NCBI GenBank assembly: GCA_921293015.1
Contig: OV121081.1
Coordinates: 46,153,877-46,217,876 of the forward strand
Length of the DNA stretch: 64,000 nt
From: Phorcus lineatus
Taxonomy: Eukaryota; Mollusca; Gastropoda; Trochida; Trochidae
Reading direction: 5' to 3'
Under the pieces are notes generated by a model that did not search any database, had not been told where the DNA came from, and was given only the letters and a program-made list of their open reading frames with translations. This document shows positions 12,481 through 24,669 of the stretch, piece by piece (the first letter of the stretch is position 1; the number at the start of each line of letters is the position of its first letter). A program made the position numbers and the translations under genes.

Positions 12481-12579
12481 AATCTCATTGAAATCAGTTA
12501 GAAACTTGTCCCTCGTACCTCGCTGCAAGAAACGCAGCGAGGTACGAGGGACAAGTTTCGATCTGATTTCAATGAGATT
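12481..12579. repeat. 46-bp near-perfect hairpin (fold-back)
   Basis: Arms 12481-12526 and 12534-12579 are reverse complements with two or three mismatches near 'gttag'/'gatcg'. The loop is 7 bases. The core reads 'cctcgtacctcgctgc'. No target-site duplication was recognised. Confidence 0.88.
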
Positions 12580-14901
12580 GAGTTTTCGCTGAACTTACAC
12601 ACTAAACACTAAACAGCTAGGACTGAATAAGGCACCAATGGAATTATCCCTTGCGATGGAAATTTGTACAATCTTACATTTCATTGATATCGTAAGGCAT
12701 ATATACGTATGCTACTCAGTGTGGTACTACGGTCTGATGTACCATCTTTGTACCAGTAGCATATTCTGGTTCCCCGAGCATTAAGGCCACGAGATGATAA
12801 GCGACTCCAGACATAATAGGAGAAGTTCAAATTAGCTTATATCATAAGCAGATAATCTTATTGCATTTTAATCTGTAATTTACACTGTGTTTTTGTCCCT
12901 AAAGGGATTGAGAATGTTGGAGCTGGAAGTTAAGCGTCAGTTTGCTATTTTGTAGCGTATTTACATGCATATAGATCAGTCTAGAGAAGATGTTCCGATG
13001 TATGTAAACCTCTCCCAATAAAGTTAATTCAAATTTTAATTTCCTTCGTTAAAGAGACAGTCCGCTAGTTGTTTGAGTATTGAATAACAAACATTGTTAA
13101 TGGTGTAATTTTATAAAACCGAAAGTGTCATTCTAATGCTTAAAGGGACATAGAGTAAATGTATGTTGTTGGAGTCAATATGTCAAACTTTATAAACGGT
13201 GTTATTTCATCGGAAAGTAATGGTTGTTTCTGGAAATCAGCATCCGAATGATTTACGGTTTAGTATAGTGACAATAAATATGTTTGTCAAATCGTGATTT
13301 GTGATCGAAAAGCGGACAATTAATGGCCCGCGTTATTTTGGAAACTTATCTACAGCGGAGACATGGGTTGGTAGCGTTTACTTGGTCATTTAACTATGTT
13401 AAAGTCCTAGTCTCATTTTAGCAAGGCAAATTATAATGCATGCCGGACAAATAGTTCACCACTCACAGAAATCTTTCCCCTAACGTTTGCAACAATTTTC
13501 AGAACTCTGCAGGCATTCTAGCCCTCAATAATGAAGTTCAAACTACCCTACCCTATCCTAATATTATGTCTTTGGTGAGCGTTAGTCCTTACCACGTCAT
13601 TTCGCAAAGGCCGTGACGAAGAACACATAACATTTACCAGCTGAATAGCAGATAAAAATAGCTAATAGCTTAACCTTTTTCAAATACAGAAATAACAAAA
13701 AGGTGGTAAACTCAATGAAGAATGCGTCTGTCATACATGTAAGTAACGGCGCTGCAATTTCTAGATTTCCGGTGTTTCGCACTCGCGATGGGATTGCACT
13801 TGATTCGGTACCTCATCGGTCTGAAACGGCATATGCCAATAAGTTGCCTCATCCAAAACTGCAAAACGGGCATAAAAATGAAAATCTTTGCAAACGCGAC
13901 AGGAAATATTTGTGTTAGTGATCAGTTTTTGTTCGTGAAGAATAATTAGTTCAGTTTAGTTGCCTTAAAAAAATGAGACTATGACTTTAATATGGAATTT
14001 CTGTTCGCATTTAAGTCACATGAAAAATCAAATAACATTCTACGGTAGATTGACAATGTAAAGTTAGATTTATATGGCGATAATTTTCGGATCTTGCCTA
14101 AATAAGAATTCATTTGTTTGACAGGTTTTATAGCTAGTGTAGATGTAAATAGTTTCGTGATTTATGGTAAGAAAACATAAGGACCATAGTAGATTCTCAT
14201 TGCACACCAATAATGGTCAAGCTTTGCGGAATTTTGAATGAGTATGTGAGGTGTTTTAGAATGAGTATCAACATAATTTGTGTTCTAGCACGTACAAAAT
14301 GCCGAATAAGATGGATACGAAATCCACGTAGTGTCTCTTTATCTTGAAATGTTCTGATCTCATTTAACCAATTGATTGACCCAATTAAATAGCAGGTTTA
14401 TACCGGAACACTGTCTCCGAAGGTCGAGTATATCGATATATATATACTTATATCATATATACACATGAGATGTAGCATGGCCAACTCAATATCACTACAA
14501 CTCCGTATATATTGACCTCATCGATGTTTCAAAAAGTTAGCGTCCTGGAATAAACGTTTTTAAGTGATAATTTGCTTTAATGCCAAACATTATTCACATA
14601 TATGATGTTTTCATCGCATACTGAGGTTCAGTTCACACTACGAATCGCCGTTCCATGATGCAGGTTTCTCTCTTGGTCCAGTTCACGGCTGTTTGTTTGA
14701 TTGACAGCTGTGCCTTGCGTGGGACGATGATACAGAGGTTCTATTTAGATCTTTGATTTAGTAAACACCTTATATTAATTGATTGTTTCATTAAAGTGTC
14801 AAATAAATTTTCAGCATTTTGACATTCCAACATGATATTTGATCCTTGAAGATTACAAACAACTGTGATGTATCCAATCAACATAAATCTTCTTCCATAA
14901 C
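12580..14901. other. Non-coding spacer between transporter paralogues
   Basis: Apart from the R1 repeat I see no gene. Small open frames near 13600-13920 show no conserved motif and occur on both strands over the same bases, which argues against coding. Short TA-rich stretches occur around 14430-14470. Confidence 0.5.
13140..13400 (+). repeat. Interspersed repeat family R1, copy 2
   Basis: Begins 'taaagggacatagagtaaat', has 'tcaatatgtcaaactttata' and 'gtgatcgaaaagcggacaat', and ends near 'ggaaacttatctaca'. It aligns by eye with 3102-3310 and 36195-36375, and with the reverse strand of 36576-37030. Confidence 0.6.
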
Positions 14902-17486
14902 TTAGTCATTATCACCTGAGACTTGTTCCTTCAATTTGCTTTCGTCTTCGAGTGCTTCAATATGTATTTTCACTCTTTTACCAATAAAGTCCAACAAAAC
15001 AAACATCAGAGCAAGAAAGAGAATCATTGAAAACACCAGATAAAAATGTCCCATGGGAGGAGCATACTCGTACAGCATTCCTCCGAGGAATGGCAAAGCC
15101 ATTGCACCAGTTCCTATTCCAAGAACTGCTATAGAGATGACTCTAGCGTCAATCTTCATGAAGTTGTCAGTCCAGGCTAATGCAGCTCCTTGGAAGGGTC
15201 CAGAGAAGAGGCCGAGAGACATGGAGGCCACCCAGAGAGCTGCTTCATATCTACTGGCCAGTGTGATAAGGAGGACACCGGTCGCCAGTAGACCCACCAG
15301 GTTCACCAGGAGGATCCTGAAGGTTCCACAACACGGCGTTAGTATGGTATTGACTATTCGACTAATTAGAAACCCGCCCCAAAATAACGACGTCATGTAA
15401 ACCATCGTGCTTTTAGCTATTTTTAAAGGCCCGTCAACACCAAAGGCAGTCAAGAAGGTGTTGTATAGTAATACGTTGCCAAGCAATGGGAAGTAGAAAC
15501 AGAACATAACTGCAAGGTAGAGATACTGAAGTTTCGTTTGCGCAATATTCGTATTGGTTGAAACTTTGTCTTTACCAAGATTCTCATACTCAGAGGAATC
15601 GTTCCTCGTGGTAATCCAGTAGTAAAGGAAGGCGATGCCAGCAGGCATGGTAAGAAAACCAAGCACGACGTAAGCGTATTGCACATGCGTGTCCGAAACT
15701 TGACATTTTACGTCACTTCCGTTGTTCAGGACTGGCACGTCCTCGGCAAGGTAAAGGTGTGAGTGCTGGGTACTGGGGATGCAGAGAAAGGGGCGAGCAA
15801 TCAGGGGCGTCAGGATTGATCCTGTAGTGGTTCCACAGTAAATGAACTGGAAGGCTGCACCTTTGTGTTCCCATATAGAGTTGCACACCTCGAGAAGGTC
15901 TGTAAAATCATTAGATTTAAGAATGTTAGAATACAGCATTTACCTCTTACGTAAAATCATTTGCAATTATGACCTTGACTTTGAATTCAGGATCAGTTTA
16001 GAACTTGAGACATTGAACAAGGAATATAGCATGAATGGTGATTGACCACCATATATCGTAGAGTATAGTATGATATATATAGTAGAATTCACGTATTACA
16101 AACCATGAGTTACAGACACTTAAGTTAACTTAAAACTAGTTGCAGTAAGACAAATTCGCTATTTGATCTCAGTATATAGTTTCAAATAATCAAATTTATA
16201 AACATGGGCTCCCTATACGAAGATGAAATAAAACAACCTTTTTTCACATTCTTTTGACTTGGTGTTATTTAAAAACAGCTTATCTCTGTATCGTTTCTTT
16301 ATGGTTTACTTGCCGAGTTCAGTACGAAAGTGTTCTTATGGGTCGCATTTTTAAAATCTTCATATTCTATTTCTATGGAAATGAAGATCCTACATTTTAA
16401 AACGTATTTTTTAAAATGTACATGTCAAACCTTCCATTGGGTAATTAATTCATAACAACTCTATAAGGCGGGTTAGTAGTGGAAAGTTTCCTGATGAAAT
16501 TTCCAGTGTTTGCATGTATGGGAATATTTAGCCAAGTGTGACCCAGGATGATGCCTTTGAAGCATTATAATGAAATAACATAACTGCTAACAAATATCAT
16601 AATCAAAATTTGAAATAGGTTTTACTTTCCACTTACAGCAAGCAATGAATCCCCTACTTAAGCCCTGGAAGCCGAACATGAAGATTAGGTATGTGTAGCT
16701 AGGCACGGCTGGGGTGATGCAATTGATCACAGAACCACACAGGATGGAGATAGCCAGCTTCAGCTTGGTTTTCACTCCTGTGAAGATGAGTCCTGCAAGG
16801 ATGGTGCCTGTCACGGCTCCTATTCCTGTGGACAGGATCAGATAGGAGAACTTGTCCACAGACTCGTCCACCAAGAGCTGGAGGTCCAGAAGTGTTGGAC
16901 CAAGTACAGCATCTCCTACACCCTAAAGGGAGGACATGGGAAAAGTTAGAGGACTGTCAAAAACTTAAGTTATGGAAGGGTGGTGCTTGTACAGTATGTT
17001 CTATACTGTAGAAAGAGAATAAGGGAAATGTTAGTATTTTTTGTCTTGGTATTGGTTATAAAAAAATCTCCTACAACCTAAAGAGGACATGACGAAGAGT
17101 TAAAATGATTGTTATGAGCTTTGGTTGTAAATGAGAGGGTCTTAACATAACATCTTCCACACCTCAGTGAGAGGACATGGGAGAAGATAAGATGACCGTC
17201 AAGAGCTTTGAACAGCCTAGATAGAAGATATAGGAAAATATTAGGTAGAATTGGTCTGTCAAAAGCTTTGTTGACATTATTGTTTAGTAAAGTTAAACAG
17301 TTACCATCTATCAACGAAATAGCCTTCCAGGAACATTATTCCTTAAAGGCTGGGGGCAAAACTGGGTAAAACATACTTCCTTGTAATAATATTGAAGTTT
17401 AAAACCCTGAAATTACTTACAGGCATCATAAAACCCCAGAAAAGCCACACAGTTTGCACCAGTCTCCATAGCATGGTACGCTCCAT
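14902..17486 (-). CDS. NaGLT1/MFSD4-like major facilitator transporter, paralogue 2 (complete)
   Basis: Three exons join in frame: 17421-17486 (66 nt, ATG at 17486-17484, donor GTAAGT), 16637-16922 (286 nt, donor GTAAGT) and 14902-15899 (ending TAA). The predicted protein has 449 residues. It starts 'MERTMLWRLVQTVWLFW', which forms the first membrane helix, then 'GVGDAVLGPTLLDLQ' at the start of exon 2. The second half opens at 'KSTMVYMTSLFWGG' and the last helix ends near 'FVLLDFIGKRVKI' before a charged cytoplasmic tail. Length and helix pattern fit a 12-helix major facilitator of the NaGLT1/MFSD4 group, known in vertebrates for sodium-coupled glucose uptake. Transport activity here is inferred. 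Exon 2 has exactly the length and phases of the equivalent exon of paralogue 1, so the two arose by tandem duplication. Confidence 0.87.
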
Positions 17487-18089
17487 TGTGGTCCTTCAAA
17501 AACCTGGAGTATCGATATTACCTATATTCATATGCTCATATCTATGTCAATTGAAATACATTTACATATGCGCCCAAATTGATTGATACTCAACACCTAA
17601 GCATATAAAAAGAGAGTTGTACAAAATTAATTACACACAAACATTACAAATGCATTTTCTAGTGTAAAAGGAGATGATGTAAATGTTGAGTAATTAAAAA
17701 CTGTTTCAAATTACATGATATTTAACTCATTCAAAAGGGGAATATCCTGTTTATAATTCATATACGTAGGTTTTATGTAACAGTTGGCATTTTTGTCATA
17801 ATATTATTGTTTAATTACAAAAAGGTTTAAAAGGATATATTTTACCTTCTTATGATTAAATTAAGTGTCCTATTTAAATGTATTTGTTCATGCAGTCCTC
17901 ACCAACACAAAGTCGGCTGTGAGAGTGTCTCCAGAAATCAGAAATCTATGAGCATCTCCTGCACAAAAAAGGGAGATACTCATTTGTACTTACTTTTCTT
18001 ATTTCATTTTATATAATGAAATTTATAATTTATATAAATTAATACGTTTTTTCCACAATAAAAATCAGTTTATTCCAAAATTGTTATAT

Positions 18090-18300
18090 TTCAAGAGTCA
18101 AACAATTCATTACTTATGGTGGCCATTTTTGAATGAACATCTTTTCATCATTTGAGGTAGAGCTTTTTCCATCATGGTATGGTCGTTTTGAAACTTATTC
18201 TTTTGATTAAAAAGAATGTCTTGTAATTTGGAACAATTATTTTCGGTTTCATAATCTTATTTATTTACCTAAATCAACGTGCTGCCAGCCCCTTTCATAT
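18090..18300 (+). repeat. Interspersed repeat family R2, copy 1
   Basis: Contains 'ggtggccatttttgaatgaa' then 'catcttttcatcatttgagg' and an 'ttcttttgat' block. The same order appears at 27680-27990, in part at 44300-44470, and in reverse at 52783-52890. Confidence 0.6.
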
Positions 18301-19253
18301 TTCTGAATATACGAGGAACATATTAGGATTAAGAAATTCTATAATTTGAGTATATTTTAGGAAAATTTTCAAGAGGAGAGAATAAAATGATATATCAATA
18401 ACATATTCAAATCGATTTGAAATTATTATGTGACAGTTGTATGTAATGAAAAAAACCCATTTGTTACGGCTCAGTCAGTTTTAATTATAGATGTAACTGC
18501 ACATATTCAGTAATATGAGACATATAGCACAGCTGTTGTTGTCGTCCACGTTTGTCATCACAGATACAAACAAATACAACTACTGGACAAACGTTTGTTA
18601 CACTGTTTACTAGTTCCTGTTTAAAATTATCATACTTTTGGAACACTATGTTATGGTTCATATCTACGCTACATATACAAGGTATATATTTGATGTATCC
18701 CGATTACAATTCTGACTTTACCCAACAGTGGCATGGGGTCAAAATGTAAAAAATAATAGAATTCATTATTTATTCTATTGAATATTGATTAAACATATTT
18801 TCAGCTAATTTTTTTATAAACATTGTTAATATCTGTTGACATTATGACGTATGAAATATTATTTACAAAAATATTTTGAAATGGAAACTTTATGAAAAAT
18901 TAATAAAAATTTGATTTCTGCATTTTCAACCCCTTGTTTTTAAAACCAATGCCAAATGTGTTTAACTATGTTTCTGAGTATCATATATATGTTTGTGATT
19001 GAAACGTCTCCCAAACCATAAGTTTAGGCAGAAAATTGGTTGAATAAAGCGAACCTAAGCGAACACCTCTTTATATTGCACTAAGTTTGCAAGAAATGTA
19101 ACAAGCTTTTTATTCAGCAGTCAGAATGTAACCTAACGTCAATTTACTATTGATAAGAAGTTATCACATAATAATATTTAGCAAAAGAATTTGTCATGTG
19201 CTTATTTCATTATTAAAACTGTATCCACGGTTATATCACAATCTAAATAACTT

Positions 19254-19424
19254 GTGTTCACAACATCAATGTGTTATCAATTCCATTACCAACCAGTGTT
19301 CACAACATCAATGCGTTATCAATTCCATTACCAACCAGTGTTCACAACATCAATGTGTTATCAATTCTATTACCAGCCAGTGTTCACAACATCAATGTGT
19401 TATCAATTTCATTACCAGCCAGTG
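19254..19424 (+). repeat. 42-bp minisatellite, four copies
   Basis: Four copies of a 42-base unit starting 'tgttcacaacatcaatg' and ending 'attaccagccag', with a few substitutions. Because 42 is divisible by three, the array is open in two plus frames and gives 14-residue repeats such as 'CSQHQCVINSIT'. The absence of a start context, splice sites or conservation makes it a minisatellite rather than a gene. Confidence 0.85.
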
Positions 19425-20229
19425 TAAGAGAGAGCCTCGCCATTGAACTTTTCATTCGTCAGTGTTACTTACGTAACAAAAGATTTACGATTATTACCAG
19501 AACAACAAACGTGGTAAAGCCGTCAAGATAAACCAAACAGATGTTACATGCTAAATGTTGAAATAAGTGAGACCATAATCTTATCTGTCCGAATGAGTCC
19601 AACAGCAGGTGCAGTGTTATTAAAGATAGAAATCATACGACTGCATATTGATAATTTGGGTATTATCGTTCTATTCATATCGTATTAATAATAATATATT
19701 TTATCGACAATTTGTTTGCTAAACATCTGTGACAAACCTGGCTTGTAGTTTGTATGTACTATTGTATGCAAGCAAAGCGTTATACAACGTATATGGAGGA
19801 TCTATTCCAGAAATGTGCTTGTACATTTGAAAGGAATATTTATATCATTCAAACAAAATAAATGCAGGTATTTATAAATGAGTGTCGTGAAAATACTAAA
19901 TTACGGTAATGAATATCAATGTCATTGAGAACAAGAACATATAAAACATTATTAAATAAAGGTCAAATCTACAAAGAAATGGCGTCCATGTATATCAAAT
20001 ACATATTAAATGTGTGCATTTCTGAACACAATGTAAGTTATATATTTACATTTGAAACAATTACCTATCAGGTTCTATCAACCAAGGTGCCAGATTAGGA
20101 GAAGCCTGTTTTATTGAAAAGTCCAATTATTTCCGGTGTTAAGAAAATGAGAGAAACAAAAATAACATAAACAAGTTGTCACCTATTCACTATGTCAGAT
20201 TAATATGTATACGATGTTAATACGGTTCA

Positions 20230-21260
20230 TTTAAAAAGGGGGTAATTTCCAAAGTAAGAATATCCTACCTACGAAATTAACATTAACAAGTTAGATCGAG
20301 TTATTATGTCAGATGAATATATTAACGAGTTAAACAAAAACTCATTCAAAGTAATTTCCATTGTAAAAAATACCATAGCTACGAAATTAACATTAACACG
20401 TTTAATCAAGTATGATACAAATTAATGATGTCAGATGAATATTAAAGAGAATTAAATTAAACCTGTTTGATACATAATTCTAGTGTTTTCCATGTTAATG
20501 GAATCAGAGCGACGACGTAAAGATCGAAAATTAAATCAGCTGAGTTAAGCCAGTCACAGATTGAAGATGTAAGAATATTTCAAAATTGTAAACTAACCTA
20601 AATAGTTTGAACATTTTTTTTACAAAAATGTTAAGTTGAATAGTTCACTTTTTTCACTTTTAAGGATATAAGACCTACGACATTATCAACAAGTTTTATG
20701 AAGCAATTTTGTAAAATTTCAACAAACCTCTTCAATCTATTTCTTTGATGACCATTCAAGAAGTTGAGTTGTTGAAGAATTAAAAGGCATTTTTATTGAT
20801 ACACGGCTTCTTTATTCTGGGAATTCGAAGAATAAAGAAGTTGTATATCCACGAAAATTGTCCTCATTAGTCCAGGTCAATATATCATGGTAAAATCATA
20901 AGTAGAACAGGTACCACAACATATTTACACATATATTAGCCAACCATTAAACCAAATAAGTCAAATCAAGTATTTGACAATATGTACGATTTCATAGAAA
21001 TCGGTAATTTTTCAAAAACATTTCATTCAATTTCTTTCATAAGCATTTGCAATTGAGTTTTTGAAGATGAAGAAGAAGAAGAAGTATAGACACACGAATT
21101 TAAGCTGTATGTCCATAGAATTATCCTCTTCATTCAGCTTTCATTCATATTTACACGTGTGCCAACTTCAAAGCAAACAAGTTAAATCACTTATTTGGCA
21201 ACAACGATTTCAGTAAATGTATAAAGATTTCAACTAACCTCTTCAATCAAATTATCCAGG
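20230..21260. repeat. Diverged local duplications
   Basis: Two blocks with 'acgaaattaacattaaca' (about 20270 and 20380) and three blocks built around 'atttcaactaacctcttcaa' or close variants (about 20715, 21000, 21225), each followed by a Phe/Glu-rich purine run such as 'gaagaagaagaag'. They appear to be old tandem segmental copies. No gene was found. Confidence 0.45.
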
Positions 21261-22429
21261 TGCATCTATACGAAGCACAGGTCAAGTGACATATCCAAGC
21301 AACATGAATACGTATATGAGCTCACCACCTGGTGTCGTATTGATTTAGACACGCTGCTGGAAACATAGCTTTATAGATATGCATATATAAACACACATAT
21401 ACACTGGGCAAGCTGTGACCTTTGAAATATACATCTATGTACTCAATGTAGTGTCATTATGTGAAGCACTGAATTTTACGTTGAAATGAATTTTTATATA
21501 TGTTGTGATTGGTGCTGTTTGAATGATAATTGTATGGCGTTCTAATGTTATGTTGTGGGCTATGAATGTTAAGGTCACTTCTGGTCTTATTTCAATTGAT
21601 ATAAACCTGAGTTTTTGATATTTATGATTTAATTCTAAATAATTTATTCATGTCTACATTTAATTGCTTGGGAACTTTGCTTCCGTGTCTTAATTCTTTG
21701 GCATTGGGTTTGTCATTTGGAATGAATCTATAATGTTTATATGTCTCAAGCAATGAAGTAGATGACACGTAATGTCTTTGAATTAATCAAAACATGTTTT
21801 GATTATTTGCCATTTCAGCATTTCTTTACACACACTTACATATCAACGTATAGTCATAAAAAAGGCTTCAACTTTATATCAATTTGTATCGTCTGACCAA
21901 GAAAAGAAACATTTATTAGTATTTTGTTATTATTGTAAACATAGTTTAACTGTCTCAGAAAAAATAGCTTGTAACTATTATGTCGATTATAGATTATAAA
22001 TGAGTTGTTAAAATTTTCCCAAAAGCATTACTTTATGCAAAATGTATTTTCTTCAAACATCCAATTACTTAACCCGTTTACACGTACTATTTAATTTTCT
22101 TTTTAAAAAACGTGCAACTGTCCCTATAAAGATCAAAATATAACCATCAATTTAAAGACTTCCTTCTACTGTATACATCTGATTAAGATGAGATGAGAAC
22201 ATTGACCAGCTATTACAAGTCCTTTTCTTCCTTAAGGACTTTGAGACTGAGTGGCTTTATCTTTTGATGCTCTTTATTTGCTATCTAATACCTGATGCAG
22301 TGCAGTGCATCCCTCGCTGAAATGTATTCAGAATTTGTATACAACTAGAAATATGTGCATGTGATGCACTGTGATGTCCCAACAAGTTCAATGGTGCATA
22401 AGGAAGAGTTTTATATATTTGTCAACTTC

Positions 22430-22815
22430 TTTATTGTAGGGAATGGAAACCAGAACAAAAATCAGAATAACCAAAATAGCAAAAGGCACTACGCCACCAC
22501 TAGACCTGACCACAAACTAAGTTTCGTAAAAAATATTGAACGTTTTTTTTAGATATGGCCCGGAAACGGACCCTAACCCCCATTTGCAATAAGTTCAAAT
22601 TGTTTCCATGGAAACCAGAAAAAAAATTAAATTCAGAAAAACCAAAATTAGCAAAAGACACCACCCCACCACTAGACCTAACCACATACCAAGTTTCGTA
22701 AAAACATTATTGAATGTTTTTTTAGATCTGATCTGGAAACGAAAGCATTTCGGAATTACGGACGGGACTAAAAACATTATGTCTCCCGCAAAGCTTGTTG
22801 CGGGAGACATAATAA
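22430..22815 (+). repeat. Internally duplicated repeat ending in a palindrome
   Basis: Two tandem units of about 180 bp, each with 'ggaaaccagaa', 'ccactagacct', 'accaagtttcgtaaaaa' and a following 'ctggaaacg'. The element ends in a near-perfect palindrome, arms 22776-22791 and 22798-22813 ('attatgtctcccgcaa' and its complement). A related, more diverged copy without the palindrome lies at 56340-56760. The architecture suggests a non-autonomous mobile element of a type common in lophotrochozoans. Confidence 0.7.
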
Positions 22816-24307
22816 AATGCTGATGCGAATTGTCACCGCAAATATATTTGAAAACATTCATTAATTCTAAAGAGATAAAAAAAAATTACACCCTTTGCCT
22901 GAAACATCGGATGTAGCCATTCTAAACACTGAAGTGTAAAAATCCTACAAGCATAATACTTGTAAATACTTACTGACCGTATAATGGCGTATATGAAGTT
23001 GACAAGTGGCTAATATTCTGAGGGTATGAAGAATACACAGATCACAAAGGATGCACAGAGAACTATAACTAGTTTTAAATGAAATACGAACAATACCCTT
23101 ACGCGTGTGCCGATTCCGAAATCACATTTTTCCGGAGAGTAAAAGTGTTTTTAGACCGTCATAATACAAGTTATAATAACTTTCAAACACTTTAAACTCA
23201 CGGTCTATCTTCTAACTGCTTAAAAACTTTATCTTTGACTAATCGACCTTTATCTCACCAATCGTCCATCAATCCCAACAACCAAAGATTGATCAAATGT
23301 GATTACGGCTACATTTCAACTTCACTGAAATAAATGAATTAATGTTAATAAGTAATAAGCATCGAGGATAAACCTTAGTATGGAGAAGCAAACAGGCGAC
23401 TGAAAGATGACGCATTTATTGCCAATAATTTTTTCATCCCTCATGTACACAAAAAATGATTGAAAGCTTTGAAAATATGAAAGTAGTTTTTTTTATTACC
23501 AGGAGAAAACATAAATACGTACGACATTGGCTCAGAGAGGGGACATAATAACACACTTTTGTAATTGACAATAATTCAACACAATACTCACATTGCAAAT
23601 ACATTGTTTTGCTGGTATCAATGTCATTTATCTTCTATTAATGCTGTATCAAAATCTCTCCCGACAAGGTAGGACAAGTTATGAATTCCTACGCTAACCT
23701 CTGTTTAAATATGTGCTCTTAAGGGGCTCCACACAGATTTTCCTGGCGGCACGAAATTGCAACACAACTATCTCAAAAACACTTTCTGCAGATGAAAATA
23801 CTTGATACATGGAAACTTGGCCTGTTGTCCATCAGACCAATGAAATTATTCGGTTGTCTTATTACGTGACCGTGTTCTGTCAAGAAGACTCAAACTGTAA
23901 AGTCTAACAAATTCTAGCTTCACTAAGTATATACGGAAATGCCTGTGGCTTGTCGATAGATATATTTTAAACGTCACTGCTGATTTCATCCAATCAGGCT
24001 TCTCAATTTAGAGGACGAAAAGTGCTTGTATTAGAACATATTATTGGCATAGGATTTTATGACTTGAACAACAATTTTGGGGAGAGAATGAATATTTCAT
24101 TGACATCCTAATGTTTTGGTTAAAGGTTACAGTTAAGCATAGAGTTCCTGGCGTTTCCATGTGAACAGACTTGTTCGATCATAAAATGTTTCCTATGTAG
24201 TTCCACTGATACACACGTTTGATGTTTGGTGAAACTGTACATCAAATATGATCCTCATTTCTTTCTATCGTTTCAGTATTAAGTTGGTTTCAAGTATTAA
24301 GGTCGTT

Positions 24308-24669
24308 TCACTGTTGTTGGCTGGGTTGCTGTTGATTCAGGATGGGCGTGGTCTCGCTACTGTTGCCCTGTTGTGGGTAGGGGGGAGGGGGTGCAGCTGA
24401 CCCCACGGGCCGGCTCTGTTCAGCTGTGACGACCTGGGTGTACGGTGGGGGTGGCTGGAAGGCAGCTGGGGTCACTGTGGTCTCGTAAGGGCCCTGGCTG
24501 ACAGTGTAGACATTGCCGTTACCAGGGGCTCTGTTGTTACCGACTGTTGTTACCACTGGGCGCATCGGCTTTCTCCTAGCTATCATTGCTATGGTGAAAA
24601 CGACAAGAGCGATGAAGAACGTTCCCCCTATGGCTCCGCCGGCGATAGCTCCCACGTTTGTGTAGTCAT
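24308..24669 (-). other. Membrane helix and PPPPY tail exon
   Basis: The final coding exon encodes a glycine-rich then hydrophobic helix ('GAIAGGAIGG' followed by 'FFIALVVFTIAMI'), a basic stop-transfer 'ARRKP', and a 90-residue cytoplasmic tail. The tail has two PPPPY motifs 21 residues apart, 'SETTPIL', and a Gln-rich end. The two PPxY motifs point to binding by WW-domain proteins. No kinase or other enzyme domain is present. Confidence 0.88.

Larger units (their letters stand above)
17487..24307. other. Gene-free, repeat-rich interval
   Basis: Lies between the 5' end of transporter paralogue 2 and the 3' end of the CUB receptor gene. It holds an R2 repeat (18090-18300), a 42-bp minisatellite (19254-19424), diverged duplications (20230-21260) and a palindrome-ended repeat (22430-22815). 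Regulatory sequence for the transporter may lie just upstream of 17486, but I see no specific motif. Confidence 0.5.

Noticed and set aside
13597-13918. Overlapping small open frames on both strands
   Set aside because: They occupy the same bases on opposite strands and have no recognisable domain, exon borders or paralogue.
19150-19531. Repeat-protein frames with 14-residue periodicity
   Set aside because: The periodicity follows from a 42-bp minisatellite. Two frames are open at once, and there is no start context, splice site or conserved domain.
23850-23905. Short similarity to 53330-53375 ('ttattacgtgac', 'tctgtcaaga', 'gactcaaa')
   Set aside because: Too short and diverged to define an element. 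It is probably a piece of a common interspersed repeat.
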